Shown: positions 37,645-47,454 of the stretch, one piece after another
How positions within the stretch are numbered: position 1 is the first letter of the stretch
Layout: every line of letters begins with the position of its first letter
Assembly (NCBI GenBank): GCA_030248215.1
Contig: JASANG010000611.1
Span: 558,001 to 622,000 of the forward strand
Origin: Enoplolaimus lenunculus
Lineage: Eukaryota; Nematoda; Enoplea; Enoplida; Thoracostomopsidae
Length of the DNA stretch: 64,000 bases
Direction: 5' to 3'
Made by a program: the position numbers and the translations under genes
The notes under the pieces: model-generated
Database searches by the model: none
Told to the model about the DNA's origin: nothing
The model's input: only the letters and a program-made list of their open reading frames with translations

Positions 37645-40600
37645 ATGTTGCTATACTATTTGGCGGCAATATTCAAAGGGCTACATCCAAGGGTGGATGA
37701 TGATTTTGTGGACAAGCTCAATTATCACTATACCAGTGCGATAATATTTGCCTTCGCGATCATTGTAAGGTAAAGTTTGACTTTCACTAAATCAACCCAA
37801 CTATATTTGCTTGAATACTGACCTGTAGCCAAAAAACCAGAATCAAACAACTCTGTCACCTAAAACCATCGGTTCAGCCAGAGAAGTTTTATTCTCACAT
37901 GCTTTTCGTGAAATTTTTTTATAATCTCAAAAAATATTGAATTGTTTGCGAGTCTGCTTCTACCGCTCCTCCAAGGGTTCGCTTGCCAGTCTGTGTTACT
38001 GGCCAAGGAGGGCGTTTTGGTTCAAAATTTAGATGAGGAATTGTGAATGCGGCTATGATGATTTTGCTCCAAGTATATTTGTTGTCTCCACTGCATCTGA
38101 AACGTTGGCTAGTCTGCTCTGTTGCTCTGCAGTGTAGATTACCGAAGAAATTGCGAAAGCGGCCGTGCTAACTGAATCGCTAAAAGATTTATATATTCAT
38201 TTAGATTAGATTTATGAAATAGAAAAGGTAAAATTTATTAAGAACAGACGGACTTCCTACAAGTAAACACGATAGCGTAGAATAGTGGTAAAACTTGTAC
38301 GGAAGCACAGGACATACTAGATCGAGGTAACTCTATACCGCTTATTTTATGCCCTCTCGAAATTTGACTGTATTTAAAATAGGTCAGTGTATAAAACAGG
38401 GCCGTAGCTGTAATATAACCTTATTCCTCCTAAGCCAAAAAATTAGTCTAAAACGTAAGCTTACTCCATTGCAGTCTCGCAAAAAACGTTCCGCCCGTAA
38501 TCTTTACATGTGCCTTAGAATACATATAAACGGGTGTATTTCAGCGCAAAGCAATATGTTGGTTATCCAATTCAGTGTTGGGTGCCAGCACAGTTTACGG
38601 ATGCATGGGAGCAATATACCGAAAACTACTGTTGGGTTCAAAATACGTACTACTTGCCTTTACACGACCCAATTCCGAATGAATTCACTGCCCGCAATGC
38701 ACGACAAATTGGTTATTATCAATGGGTACCGTTTGTGCTTGCACTCGAAGCGCTCATGTTTTACATTCCGTCCATTATATGGCGCGGCATGCTTCATTGG
38801 TACTCTGGTACGTTTTTCAGCATTTAGTGATATCATGACAATTTGTCGTCTTGCCCGACAACTTTTTGACCTACAACTTGTAATCTGAAATGTCGTCGAC
38901 TCGACAATTTTCCGCCCATCATTATGCATGGGTTTAGACTTTTAGGACACTTTTTGGCGACAAAATGTCGGGTGATGAATTGTCGTAATTAGCGTTTACC
39001 ATTTCAACCGCCACTTTACAATGATTATGGAAAAACTTATTTATTGTATAAATTTGAATTTTACAAAATTCATGTATAAACTTCTCTCGGTAAATTCAGA
39101 ACTGAAGAAATTGCACGTACCCGGTCAATTCTATGATTTTAAGTAATTGTTTAAGTTTCATCCATAGATAACTATAATTCCAACGTAGTATTCGTAGCAG
39201 TGAAAGCTCTAAAAATTATACGGCTGTCGCAGAGGCGGGTCCAAAAAATTTCTCACGGAGGGCGGGCTGGCAAATGATATGAAACGCAAAACACCAAATA
39301 ATTTTCTTAGGGGAAAATTGTAATGTTTTATCACAAAAAAATTCTGAGAATAAAAAATGTAATTTTTACAAAAAAATATATATCTATATATATGAGGGGT
39401 AAAATTGTGAGGTAAAGACGTCACGATTTGATCACAAAAAAATCTGACTGGGGGCGTACGCCCACCCGTCCTCCTCTGGATCGGCTAATGGGCTCTCAGG
39501 CAATTAAAACTTTATCATCAGCTCGGTTAACTGTTGAATAATGTTTGTCGCGTCATTTTGCACTGGTTGCAGAATGCACGATAGCATGAAAACGTCAAAA
39601 TTTTCGAAAAACTATTAAAGACAAAACACACGTACCTTTCAAAGTTCGTCGTGCTTTCAACGCGAATAATTCAGCAAGTTTTACTTGTTAATGTACTAAA
39701 ATGAAATTAACGAATTAAATAATACATGAACATATAACACATTCTATATATTTACCTTTTAGGAATTAATATACAAGGTTTGACTCAAATGGCTTGCGAC
39801 TGCCGAATGATGGAAGCAGAATCGCGTGTTGCTACTGTTCAAACAATTGCAGGTACAATCGAATATGCAAATGATACTAAAATCTAAACAAATACATGTT
39901 TAAGTCAAGGAGCGAACAGGTTTCTTTTGGACCTTTAGTGCATGGTTAAGATATCCTTTTTGATTGGTAATCAATGCATTTAATGGGGCAAAATCCAATA
40001 GCAATGACTGTCAAGTTTTCGTGCAAACTGTTAATAAACATTTTGTATCAATAAAAAGCTTAGATCATATTATAAATTGGAATACACATTTCATTTCAGG
40101 TCATATGGAAGATGCGCTCGAAATCCAGCGTGAAGTTGGCGAAGCGGACGGCAACCTTGCGCGTTGTTTAACATGTGGCCGCCGATGTACCGGCTATGTA
40201 ACATGCCTGTATATATTGATTAAATTTTTGTACGCTCTCAACGTGATTGGCCAATTATTTTTGCTGAATACGTTTCTTGGAACCAAAAATATTATGTATG
40301 GTTTCGATATTTTACGCAATTTACTCGACGGGCAAGAATGGGCCGAATCTGGGCACTTTCCACGTGTGACCATGTGCGACTTTGAAGTGCGTGTACTTGG
40401 AAACGTCCACCATCATACAGTCCAGTGTGTACTGATGATTAATATGTTCAACGAGAAAATATTCCTGTTTTTATGGTTTTGGTTCTTTCTGGTCGCCGTA
40501 GTTACGTTATGTTCCACTGCGCATTGGCTCATGATATCGATGTTTCCTGGGCAACGGGCTCGGTTCGTGAAAAAATACCTGAAAGCAACCGATATGGTAA

Positions 40601-40959
40601 CTGACCGGTCATCGTCGAACAAATTTGTGCTCAAATTTCTTGGATTCGACGGGGTATTTTGCCTCCGAATGGTGTCGGCACATGCTGGCGATCTAATGGC
40701 AACTGAACTGATTGTCGCGTTGTGGCACAGCTTTCACAATCGTGTCCGTAAATCGCCGGTTGAAATGTATGAACCCGGAGCGCAAATGGGGCTGTCGTCA
40801 CCGTCGAAAATTCAAGAAATGAACTTTAAAAATTGGCTCATGGGTCAAGCGGGCAAAGGAGGCGGCGGGGGTCAACCGAGCTTTGAAGGGTCCAATCCGA
40901 CACGAGGAGGAGGTCGTAAGCGACGCAAATCGGTTGATGGATATTTCAGTTTTGTATGA
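37645..40959 (+). CDS. Innexin gap-junction protein, complete (445 aa)
   Basis: Exons 37645-37769, 38545-38807, 39763-39852 and 40100-40959, all GT-AG and in frame, stop TGA at 40957. Innexins form hexameric hemichannels and gap junctions in the invertebrate plasma membrane. Visible: the N-terminus [20 protein letters not shown] and TM1; the first extracellular loop with two cysteines (PIQCWVP, ENYCWV); the YYQWVPF signature opening TM2; a cytoplasmic loop encoded by exon 3 and early exon 4; TM3; a second extracellular loop with two cysteines (TMCDFEV, VQCVL); TM4; and a Gly/Arg/Lys-rich tail. The start fits the usual family N-terminus. Exon 2 is preceded by a mobile repeat only 30 bp upstream. 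Which innexin paralogue this is cannot be told. Confidence 0.95.
38382..38514 (+). mobile_element. TTAGGC-family hAT-like MITE in innexin intron 1 (133 bp)
   Basis: Begins GGTCAGTGTATAAAACAGGG and ends AATCTTTACATGTGCC. Flanks TTAAAATA (38,374-38,381) and TTAGAATA (38,515-38,522) agree at seven of eight positions. Its 3' edge is 30 bp before innexin exon 2. This copy has mostly lost the hexamer array. Confidence 0.8.
39228..39480 (+). mobile_element. CCAGAGGAGG-family MITE with internal tandem, copy 2
   Basis: Left CGCAGAGGCGGGTCCAAAAA, right GGGGGCGTACGCCCACCCGT followed by CCTCCTCTGG. Internal units contain AAAATTGTAATG or AAAATTGTGAGGT and TTTATCAC or TTTGATCAC. It lies within innexin intron 2. 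Confidence 0.7.
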
Positions 40960-41481
40960 GTGCAACAACAACAGCAATAGAAACTATCTGTGTGGTCGAT
41001 TTTGTCTTATTCGGTGTGTTTAGTTGCTAACGACTTGGTGCTATAGTGTTCTCACCAGCGAAAAAAATTCGCGTAACGCGTTTCTTGTACTATGAAAGGG
41101 TCCAGGCTCTTTCACGAAATGCAGATATTTAAAATTTACTATGCTAAGGTAATTTACTTCAAATATGGTAATCGGAAATGCAGACTAATTGAAAATAGCA
41201 AAATCGACCTAATGTAGCCAAGGTAGCTTTCCTGGCTTTCATGTGTCAGTCAGGGATTATTGCTTTGAACGTAAAACCATCTTTCGATTTTGAAACATTT
41301 GTTTTGATATGTCAAAAATTTCGGCATAACCGTTAATTGCAGTCTATTTCAAAAATGCACCGTGCATGGCTTGCAACGGTTTGAAATGCTACTTGGGTTT
41401 TTATGCAACTATTTAAATGCTCGCTTCATAATGCAAAGGGTTGATTCATAATACAAAGGGTGTTCGCTTTGTGCAAGAAGC

Positions 41482-41847
41482 AATGATTGTTGGACTCGGC
41501 ATTATACCCAGTTTTCTGCAATTTCTACTCTGCTTGTTTCCATCACGCCTAGTGCATACCGAAGGTATGTTGAAAAAGAAACCAATTATTAACTGCTTAT
41601 CTGCATTTAACCCCTGGTGATTCTAGTCAGCAACAGCTTGAATTGCATTCGTCTCCAGTACGGAAGACCTTTGTATATTCAGCTCCGCTATAAACGTTAT
41701 AACCATTTGAGAACTTGGACAATGATCGAAGCTCATTTATGGAGCTCTGTCTTCTCGGTTGTACACGAAACCGGTTTGTGTTCCCAATTGAAAAGCTCAA
41801 CATTGATACTCGCCGAATGTTTTCACAATTTGTCACTCACCTGTTAG
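41482..41847 (+). CDS. Possible two-exon membrane-protein fragment
   Basis: An open stretch from ATG at 41,482 reads MIVGLGIIPSFLQFLLCLF and reaches a donor GAAG|GTATGT near 41,567. A second stretch after acceptor TTCTAG near 41,625 is open for about 73 codons to TAG at 41,845 (RPLYIQLRYKRYNHLRTW). The phases join (1 to 1) and the first piece is hydrophobic. No family was recognised and nothing upstream continues the frame, so this may be a gene fragment or chance. Confidence 0.25.
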
Positions 41848-42105
41848 TTTTAAATTTGTATATTTGACATATAATTGAGGTATATGCAATCATTTTTCAG
41901 CTAATTCGCATATAGGTGCAGGGTTTAATAGGACATCCGTTTCCGGTAGAAATTCATGTCTGATTTCGTTTCCCTTTCCGTTATAGAAATATTGGAGATT
42001 CCGTTATTTGGCTGTCAGTTGTAAATCAGATTTATGAATCGTGCCATTGTTTATTACATATGCCCAAGCCCAATTGTTTGATTTGAAATATAAATAACAA
42101 AATTC

Positions 42106-42307
42106 GGCCAGTGTAAAGAACAGGGGCGGAATATAAGCATATTCCTAATCCTAATCCTAAGCCTAAGCCTAAGCGTAAGAATGAGCATCTTCGAAAGCCT
42201 AAGCCTAAGCTTACGACTAAGCCAAGCAAAAAAATCAGTCTAAAGCTTAAGCTTACTCTTTTCTAGTCCAACAGAAAAACGTTCTGCCCCTGATCTTTAC
42301 ATGGGCC
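42106..42307 (+). mobile_element. TTAGGC-bearing hAT-like MITE, full length (202 bp)
   Basis: Left end GGCCAGTGTAAAGAACAGGG; reverse-complemented right end GGCCCATGTAAAGATCAGGG. Between them lie CTAAGCCTAAGCCTAAGCG and a second array AAGCCTAAGCCTAAGC. Flanks CAAAATTC and CAAAACTG are a decayed 8-bp duplication. The terminal repeats are the clearest of the family here. Confidence 0.85.
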
Positions 42308-42408
42308 CAAAACTGATCCAAACTTTTACAAAAATTTGGTGCATAAGCTAGTTTTACTTAAAATTATGAAAAGACGGGTTATTCTTCGCATGATTCAATT
42401 GTACTAAC

Positions 42409-42800
42409 CAGGGTGTAACCGGATATCCGTTAACCTTTCCTGTTCCGGTAAAAATCGGTATCCGTTTCTTATTCCATTATGAAAATACTGAAAATGTGTT
42501 TCTTTTTACGTTCAAAATTGTTATAAATTACGTCTCGCAATTTTATTACTTGTGGTGCAATTGCCCGAACTGGAACAAAAATTATTATATTCATCCATAT
42601 TAAAAATTTCGGTGCATCCGCTAATTTTTCTTCAAAATTTTAGAAAGCATGGTGAACATTTGCACATCTCAATTGTTGGCAGAAAAATAAAGTTTAATTG
42701 AAATTTATATACTTCAATATCCGTTTTCCGTTTCCGTTTAGGTTATTTCGATCACTATTCGTTACCGTTTCCGTTATTTTTACTATCCGTTTACACCCTG
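42409..42800. mobile_element. hAT-like MITE, CAGGGTGTAA ends (392 bp)
   Basis: Ends CAGGGTGTAACCGGATATCC and, complemented, CAGGGTGTAAACGGATAGTA. Flanked by GTACTAAC (42,401-42,408) and GTACTGAC (42,801-42,808), seven of eight identical. CAGGG-type ends with 8-bp duplications are typical of hAT elements. It has no coding capacity. Confidence 0.85.
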
Positions 42801-42831
42801 GTACTGACAGAAAGATAAAACATCTTTGAAA

Positions 42832-43168
42832 ATTTTCAATATCCCTTTTCTACAACAGAAAGAGAAAACAAATATTGAAGAATAAAAGGTTGAAACGTTT
42901 TATTTTTCTTCTAACACAATTTTGACGCGCAGATATTGTAAAGTTTTAAAGAAAAAATAGCGGATGTACCGACACTTGTAAAACTTTGGATGAATTTGGT
43001 AGTTTTCATTTCATATCGAACAATTGCTACATATCTGTAATAAAAAATTGCGATTTATAAACGTGATTTATAACTAATTTTGAGCACAGAAATAGAAATT
43101 TCAGAATTTCTATAACGTAAACGGACATCGAGTTTTACCGCATATGGATATCTCGTTACACCATGATA
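42832..43168 (+). mobile_element. CAGGGTGTAA hAT-like MITE, eroded copy
   Basis: Interior matches its neighbours (ATAGCGGATGTACCG, CATATCTGTAATAAAAAATT). The right end GGATATCTCGTTACACCATG is degraded and the left terminus is not recognisable. It is wedged between two better copies. Confidence 0.5.
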
Positions 43169-43211
43169 TACAATAAAGTTTTTTGTTTTTAAAATAACGC
43201 AGGGTACAACT

Positions 43212-43517
43212 CAGGGTGTAAACGGATAGTAAAAATAACCAAAAACGAGAACGGATATTGAAGTATAAAAGCTTCGAAGATGTTTTCTTTTCTGCCAACA
43301 AAATTATGGCGTGCAAATATTCACCAGGCTTTCTAAAAAATAAAAAAATGGCGGATGCATGAAATATTTTAAGATTTTGGATGAATTTTGTAATTTTTCG
43401 TTCATTTCGAACAATTGCAACATATCTGTAATGAAAAATTACGATATATATACAACGAGAATTTCGAAATTTGCAGTATTTATAACGGACTGGAAACGGC
43501 TATCCGGTTACACCCTG
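43212..43517. mobile_element. hAT-like MITE, CAGGGTGTAA ends (306 bp)
   Basis: Ends CAGGGTGTAAACGGATAG and CTATCCGGTTACACCCTG. Flanks GTACAACT (43,204-43,211) and GTACAGCT (43,518-43,525), seven of eight identical. Confidence 0.85.
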
Positions 43518-44569
43518 GTACAGCTGGCATCTTCGGTGTGCGTCGCTTCAAATTTAGTATCGTTTTGATGAATAAACTGGTGGGATTTCTTAAAATAAGC
43601 CTAAAACCAAAATTTGTGGTAACACTTTGCAGATTCTTGCTAAAATTAGCAAATGAAACATTTGTCTAAAATTGCATCAATTGCGGATACGGCTGCGGCA
43701 AGTTTTGTTGACCAAAGGCTCCGGTATTTATCTCCGGTTGTACCCTGAAGACCACAATGTATTCCGGTTCCGTTACTTGCCTTAGGTGTTAAATTTTAGC
43801 TTATCCAGAAGGTGTACAACCACATAGACTTCGGGTTAAGTACACTTGCAAATGGTAACAAACAGCAGAGAAGAGAGGCAACGATACCTTATGTCTCAGT
43901 GTTGTATATATTATCCCGCACTGCCATATCGTATTTAAATATGTCAAGGATTACCAGGATTATGGATTTTCGCAAAAACACAAAATTTCCGCAAATCTCA
44001 TTTAACCATTTCTCGTGAATATTTTTCATCCTATCTCAAATCTATAATTTCAAATTAGGATTCGAAGTAAACTTACTTTCAGCAGGGAAACGTCTATATA
44101 TCATTACAACTGACATATGGGAGCTTGGCACTCTGGCATCTTGTGGATATTTTGTACTGCGCATACACGTAGTAAACAATTTCATAGAAAATATACGCTT
44201 TCCTTAAATCTGTCCTTAAAACGGTCCAATATATTTAAATTAGCCAATATAATGAATAAGTATCTCTGATATCAAGTTTAGAAACCAAAACAAAATGAGC
44301 TTTTGGTAACCTTGTTGTTGGCGTCTGTTTGATTAATTGTACTTTAGCTTTTAGATAATGTTAGATTTTTGAAACTAAATAAAAACACTAATGAAAAACA
44401 ACCATGAACGCCGGTTTATTCTAAAACGTTCCGTGAGTTTGTAATTAACAATTTTTTATATAATATATCTCAAGTTTTACCCATGAAAACCTTGTGTCGA
44501 ATACGCACCGCCAAGTAATAAATTTATTACCTTTACAAGCAACAACACCTACAAAATTTAATTACGAAT

Positions 44570-44650
44570 ATCCAGATATCGGGATAAATATAAGGCAAGT
44601 AATGCCGGAAATCCGGATATGAAAAAATGTCCGATGCCCATCACTAGTTT
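44570..44650 (+). repeat. GGATATCCGGATATCC repeat, copy 2
   Basis: Matches 36,400-36,512, ending GATGCCCATCACTAGTTTC. It lies just past the 3' end of the DUF4602-like gene. Confidence 0.6.
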
Positions 44651-44739
44651 CAATACTTTCACGAAGTCGATTGACTTCTGCTTCGACTTCAAAATTGTGT
44701 TCCTACATTCAAACATTTTAAGCACAATTTTCAAGATTT

Positions 44740-46741
44740 TTAATCAGCATTTCTACGTTTTTTCTTGACGCCAGCCTTCTTTTTCTGTATTCGTTTCGAT
44801 TTTTTAATCCCTTGATATCTTTCTTCGATCCTTTTTTCACGCTTAGCATTGCGTTCAGCGGCTCGTTGTTGTTTGAACGTTTTATAATTTATATTACGGT
44901 TTTTTGGGGGTCGTGCTTCTAGGGCAACTGCGAGTGCAACCTGCGCTTCGTGTCGGTCAGCGCCCGGTTTTGAATGCTCAATTGCGTATTTTTTAATCTA
45001 TAATGTTAAATGATCAATTGCAGTGAGCAGTTGGCTGATGTTAAAGTGACATATTTGGTTTGTTTCTGCAACCTCTCGCTGTCATACTTCGCTACTCTAG
45101 GGATACTTTAAACCTTTGCTTAAATCTCTACTGCATAAACAATTTCAGCAGTAAGAGTATATGTCATAGCTCAAGCCGTAATTGAGCCCAATTCCGAATT
45201 GGGCTAGACAAATTCCGTCTTTTACTAGCCCAAGTCATAACTCCACTTTGGACTAGACCAATTCGGAATTGGGTTGAATTACGAGCTGGGCTGCGATATA
45301 TAATAAAATATTAAGGGTAATTTAAAGCTGAGCTCAGAAAACCTCAATCTATGATCACGTCTTGGACACATCTTCGGTTGTAAATTAGAGCATTTGGTTG
45401 AGCTTAAGTCTCTTATCATTGATTCTTACACTGGCCCATGAAAAGATTAACGGCAGTACATTTTGCTATGGGACTGCATAAGAGTAAGCTTAAGCGACAG
45501 ACTAATTTTTTCACGTATGCTTAGACTTGCGTACAAGCTCATTCTTACGCATAGGCTTAGGCTTAAGCTTAGGAATATGCTTACAATACTGTTACGGCCC
45601 TGTTCTAAACGCTGGCCCTTACACTTTATGTGTGAAAAATCAGGCATATTTGTCTACACCATTTTTATCAAATAAAATCTAAAACTTTAGACTTTTAAGT
45701 CTGAAATATTTAAGATCCATATTTCTGAAAAATTGCACAGTGTGTACCAATCATGTCAACTACATAACGCTTTTTCTCTGTTCAAAATGCGTTAATCTTG
45801 AGGTGGAAAATGGAAAATAGCATTTTGCAATATATAGTAGCTATTCAATTGACGTCCTATACTTAGAATTCTGACAGATGTTGTTTAAAGGCGAAGCATT
45901 CAAAATAGCTGTTATATTTTTGATACGATTACTCTACCTCAAACATGGCCGTTTTCTTATCAATCAGCTGAGAATCAGATACATCATTTTGTGATCTGCG
46001 AGTTGAAGACTTTTTCGAAGATTTCTTTGCCATCACGTCCGTCGCAGTGCATTCTGAAGGAACATCGACTACAATCTCTTCTATTACCTCGTCTTGCTTC
46101 TCGCAGAACTGATTTAAATTGTCTAGAAAAATACATTATAATGAACTTCATATCCAAGTGTTAAACATACAGCATAACAACGAAAAGATATTTTTATTGT
46201 AAGCAATGTGTGCAACAGTTGGTGTCAAACCATTGCCGGTACGGTTTTTCCGCTAAGCAGCATTGAAGAATAAAAAACTTTCCAACTTGATCGCCAACAC
46301 TAAGTACTGCAGTGACCTGAATAAGAGAGGGACCCCATAGAGTTCATAAGGACAACAAAAATGCTTCGGAACACGGCAGTCGTGCTCAAAAAGAAAAAAT
46401 ATAAAATAGAATGGTGTTGTGGCCAACTAACATAGGGTTAATTAAAGATAAATTACATTCGTAACCGAATAACAGGCGGTACCCTTTGGAGAGGCAAAAT
46501 TATATCAAAATTTAGGCTTAAGCTTGAACTTTGTAAAGGCTTAGACTTAGGCTTGCTTAAGTAAGCATTTCCTGAGTCTTAGCGCAAACATGAGAAAATA
46601 TACATGAGCCGTACTTATGCTCCACTTACCATAGCATTTCTGTCCTGCAACTTCAGCTACTAGTTGATTGAAATTTTTATTTGGTTCCAGCGATATGCCT
46701 GGCTCGAACATGTCGCTTACGTTACGGAACCAAGATGCCAT
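44740..46741 (-). CDS. DUF4602/C1orf131-like basic nucleolar protein (184 aa)
   Basis: Minus-strand exons 46630-46741, 45938-46122 and 44740-44997 join in frame (112+185+258 nt). Donors are GTAAGT and a weak GTAGAG. Exon 1 starts MASWFRNVSDMFEPGISLEP. Exon 2 is acidic, then has a K/S-rich patch (MAKKSSKKSSTRRSQ). Exon 3 is strongly basic and contains ALAVALEARPPKNRNINYKT, then a Lys/Arg helix and KKKAGVKKKRRNAD. The pattern (A-x-x-LG-like, PPKN, NYK, then a charged helix) matches the conserved end of the C1orf131 family, components of the small-subunit processome in the nucleolus. The N-terminal exons were joined by phase only; intron 2 (940 bp) could hide another exon. Confidence 0.6.
45158..45300. 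mobile_element. Foldback MITE with AATTCCGAATT palindromes (143 bp)
   Basis: TATATGTCATAGCTCAAGCC at the left; complemented right end TATATCGCAGCCCAGCTC. Both arms hold GTAATT and the palindrome CCCAATTCCGAATTGGG or its variant. It lies in intron 2 of the DUF4602-like gene. Confidence 0.7.
45433..45617 (-). mobile_element. TTAGGC-bearing hAT-like MITE, perfect TSD (185 bp)
   Basis: Starts GGCCCATGAAAAGATTAACG and ends AAACGCTGGCC, with GCATAGGCTTAGGCTTAAGC inside. It is flanked by a perfect 8-bp duplication CTTACACT (45,425-45,432 and 45,618-45,625). This is the best-defined insertion of the family, within intron 2 of the DUF4602-like gene. Confidence 0.9.
46310..46500 (+). mobile_element. 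AGTGACCCGAATAAG-family MITE, shortened copy
   Basis: CAGTGACCTGAATAAGAGAGGG near 46,312 and CCGAATAACAGGCGGTACCC then TTTGGAGAGGC near 46,470-46,495 match the two halves of 52,464-52,872. The outer right repeat is missing. Confidence 0.55.
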
Positions 46742-46867
46742 TGTAGGTGATGTTGGCAATTGTCACAGAAAACTAATCTGAACAAACACTAAAGTTGCTT
46801 AATCGCAAATCTGATAGCTTTACTTTAACCTATCGCACATCAATATTCGCTTATTACGTATGAGAAC

Positions 46868-46975
46868 TAATGACAAACAGGAATTCGGATCGCAGCCGCA
46901 CGGATTGGAGGCGTTTACCTTCACCACTCCGCTATAGGAGCTTGACGCTTGAGCTCGAATAGGAGTCTCTCACGC
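46868..46975 (-). repeat. tRNA-related SINE-like repeat, copy 2
   Basis: On the minus strand: leader CGTGAGAGACTCC, AGCGTCAAGCTCCTATAGC, A-box-like TAGCGGAGTGG and B-box-like GATCCGAATTCC. It is an inverted, diverged copy of 26,728-26,830. Confidence 0.5.
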
Positions 46976-47015
46976 CTTGTAAAGATTTTACATTGCGCAT
47001 ACACATAGTAACTGC

Positions 47016-47209
47016 GGCCCATGTTAATTTAAGGGGCATCCAGTTTTCTGACGGCTCTAAAAGAGTAGGTTTAGATTCTAGATTATATTTTTTGCTTAGG
47101 CTTAGGCTTAGGCTTAAGCGTAGGGTTATGAACACATTTTTGCAACGCTTAGGCTTAGGCTTAGTAATACGCTTAATTTACTGTTACTCCATTCAAAGTA
47201 ATATTGGCC
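47016..47209 (-). mobile_element. TTAGGC-bearing hAT-like MITE, subfamily B (194 bp)
   Basis: Starts GGCCCATGTTAATTTAAGGG and ends AAAGTAATATTGGCC. It contains three uninterrupted TTAGGC units (GCTTAGGCTTAGGCTTAGGC) and a second two-unit array. Flanks GTAACTGC and GTAATTGT differ only by two transitions. Confidence 0.8.
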
Positions 47210-47454
47210 GTAATTGTTATACACTGCGCAATAGGCATTAATTCATGTCTTCTTGGTCTAGCTAGCTACCCGCGGTCTACTCTATGTGAGAAAGTATAAC
47301 TTCTTTTGTTCATAGTTCTTTTTTTATAGTTACTATTCATAACAAGATTTTAATGTTTCAATTTAGGTAAGTGACCATATAAATTAGCAAAAGAAGTTCC
47401 CGAGTACAAACTCACAATTTAAAATGATTCGCTCTTGTACATTGACTTACCCAC

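Noticed and set aside
38349-38888. 179-codon plus-strand open frame
   Set aside because: It overlaps innexin exon 2 in another frame and runs through the TTAGGC-family MITE; a shadow.
47096-47165. TTAGGC arrays as an old telomere or fusion site
   Set aside because: The arrays lie inside elements with inverted repeats and target duplications, and recur many times over 64 kb.
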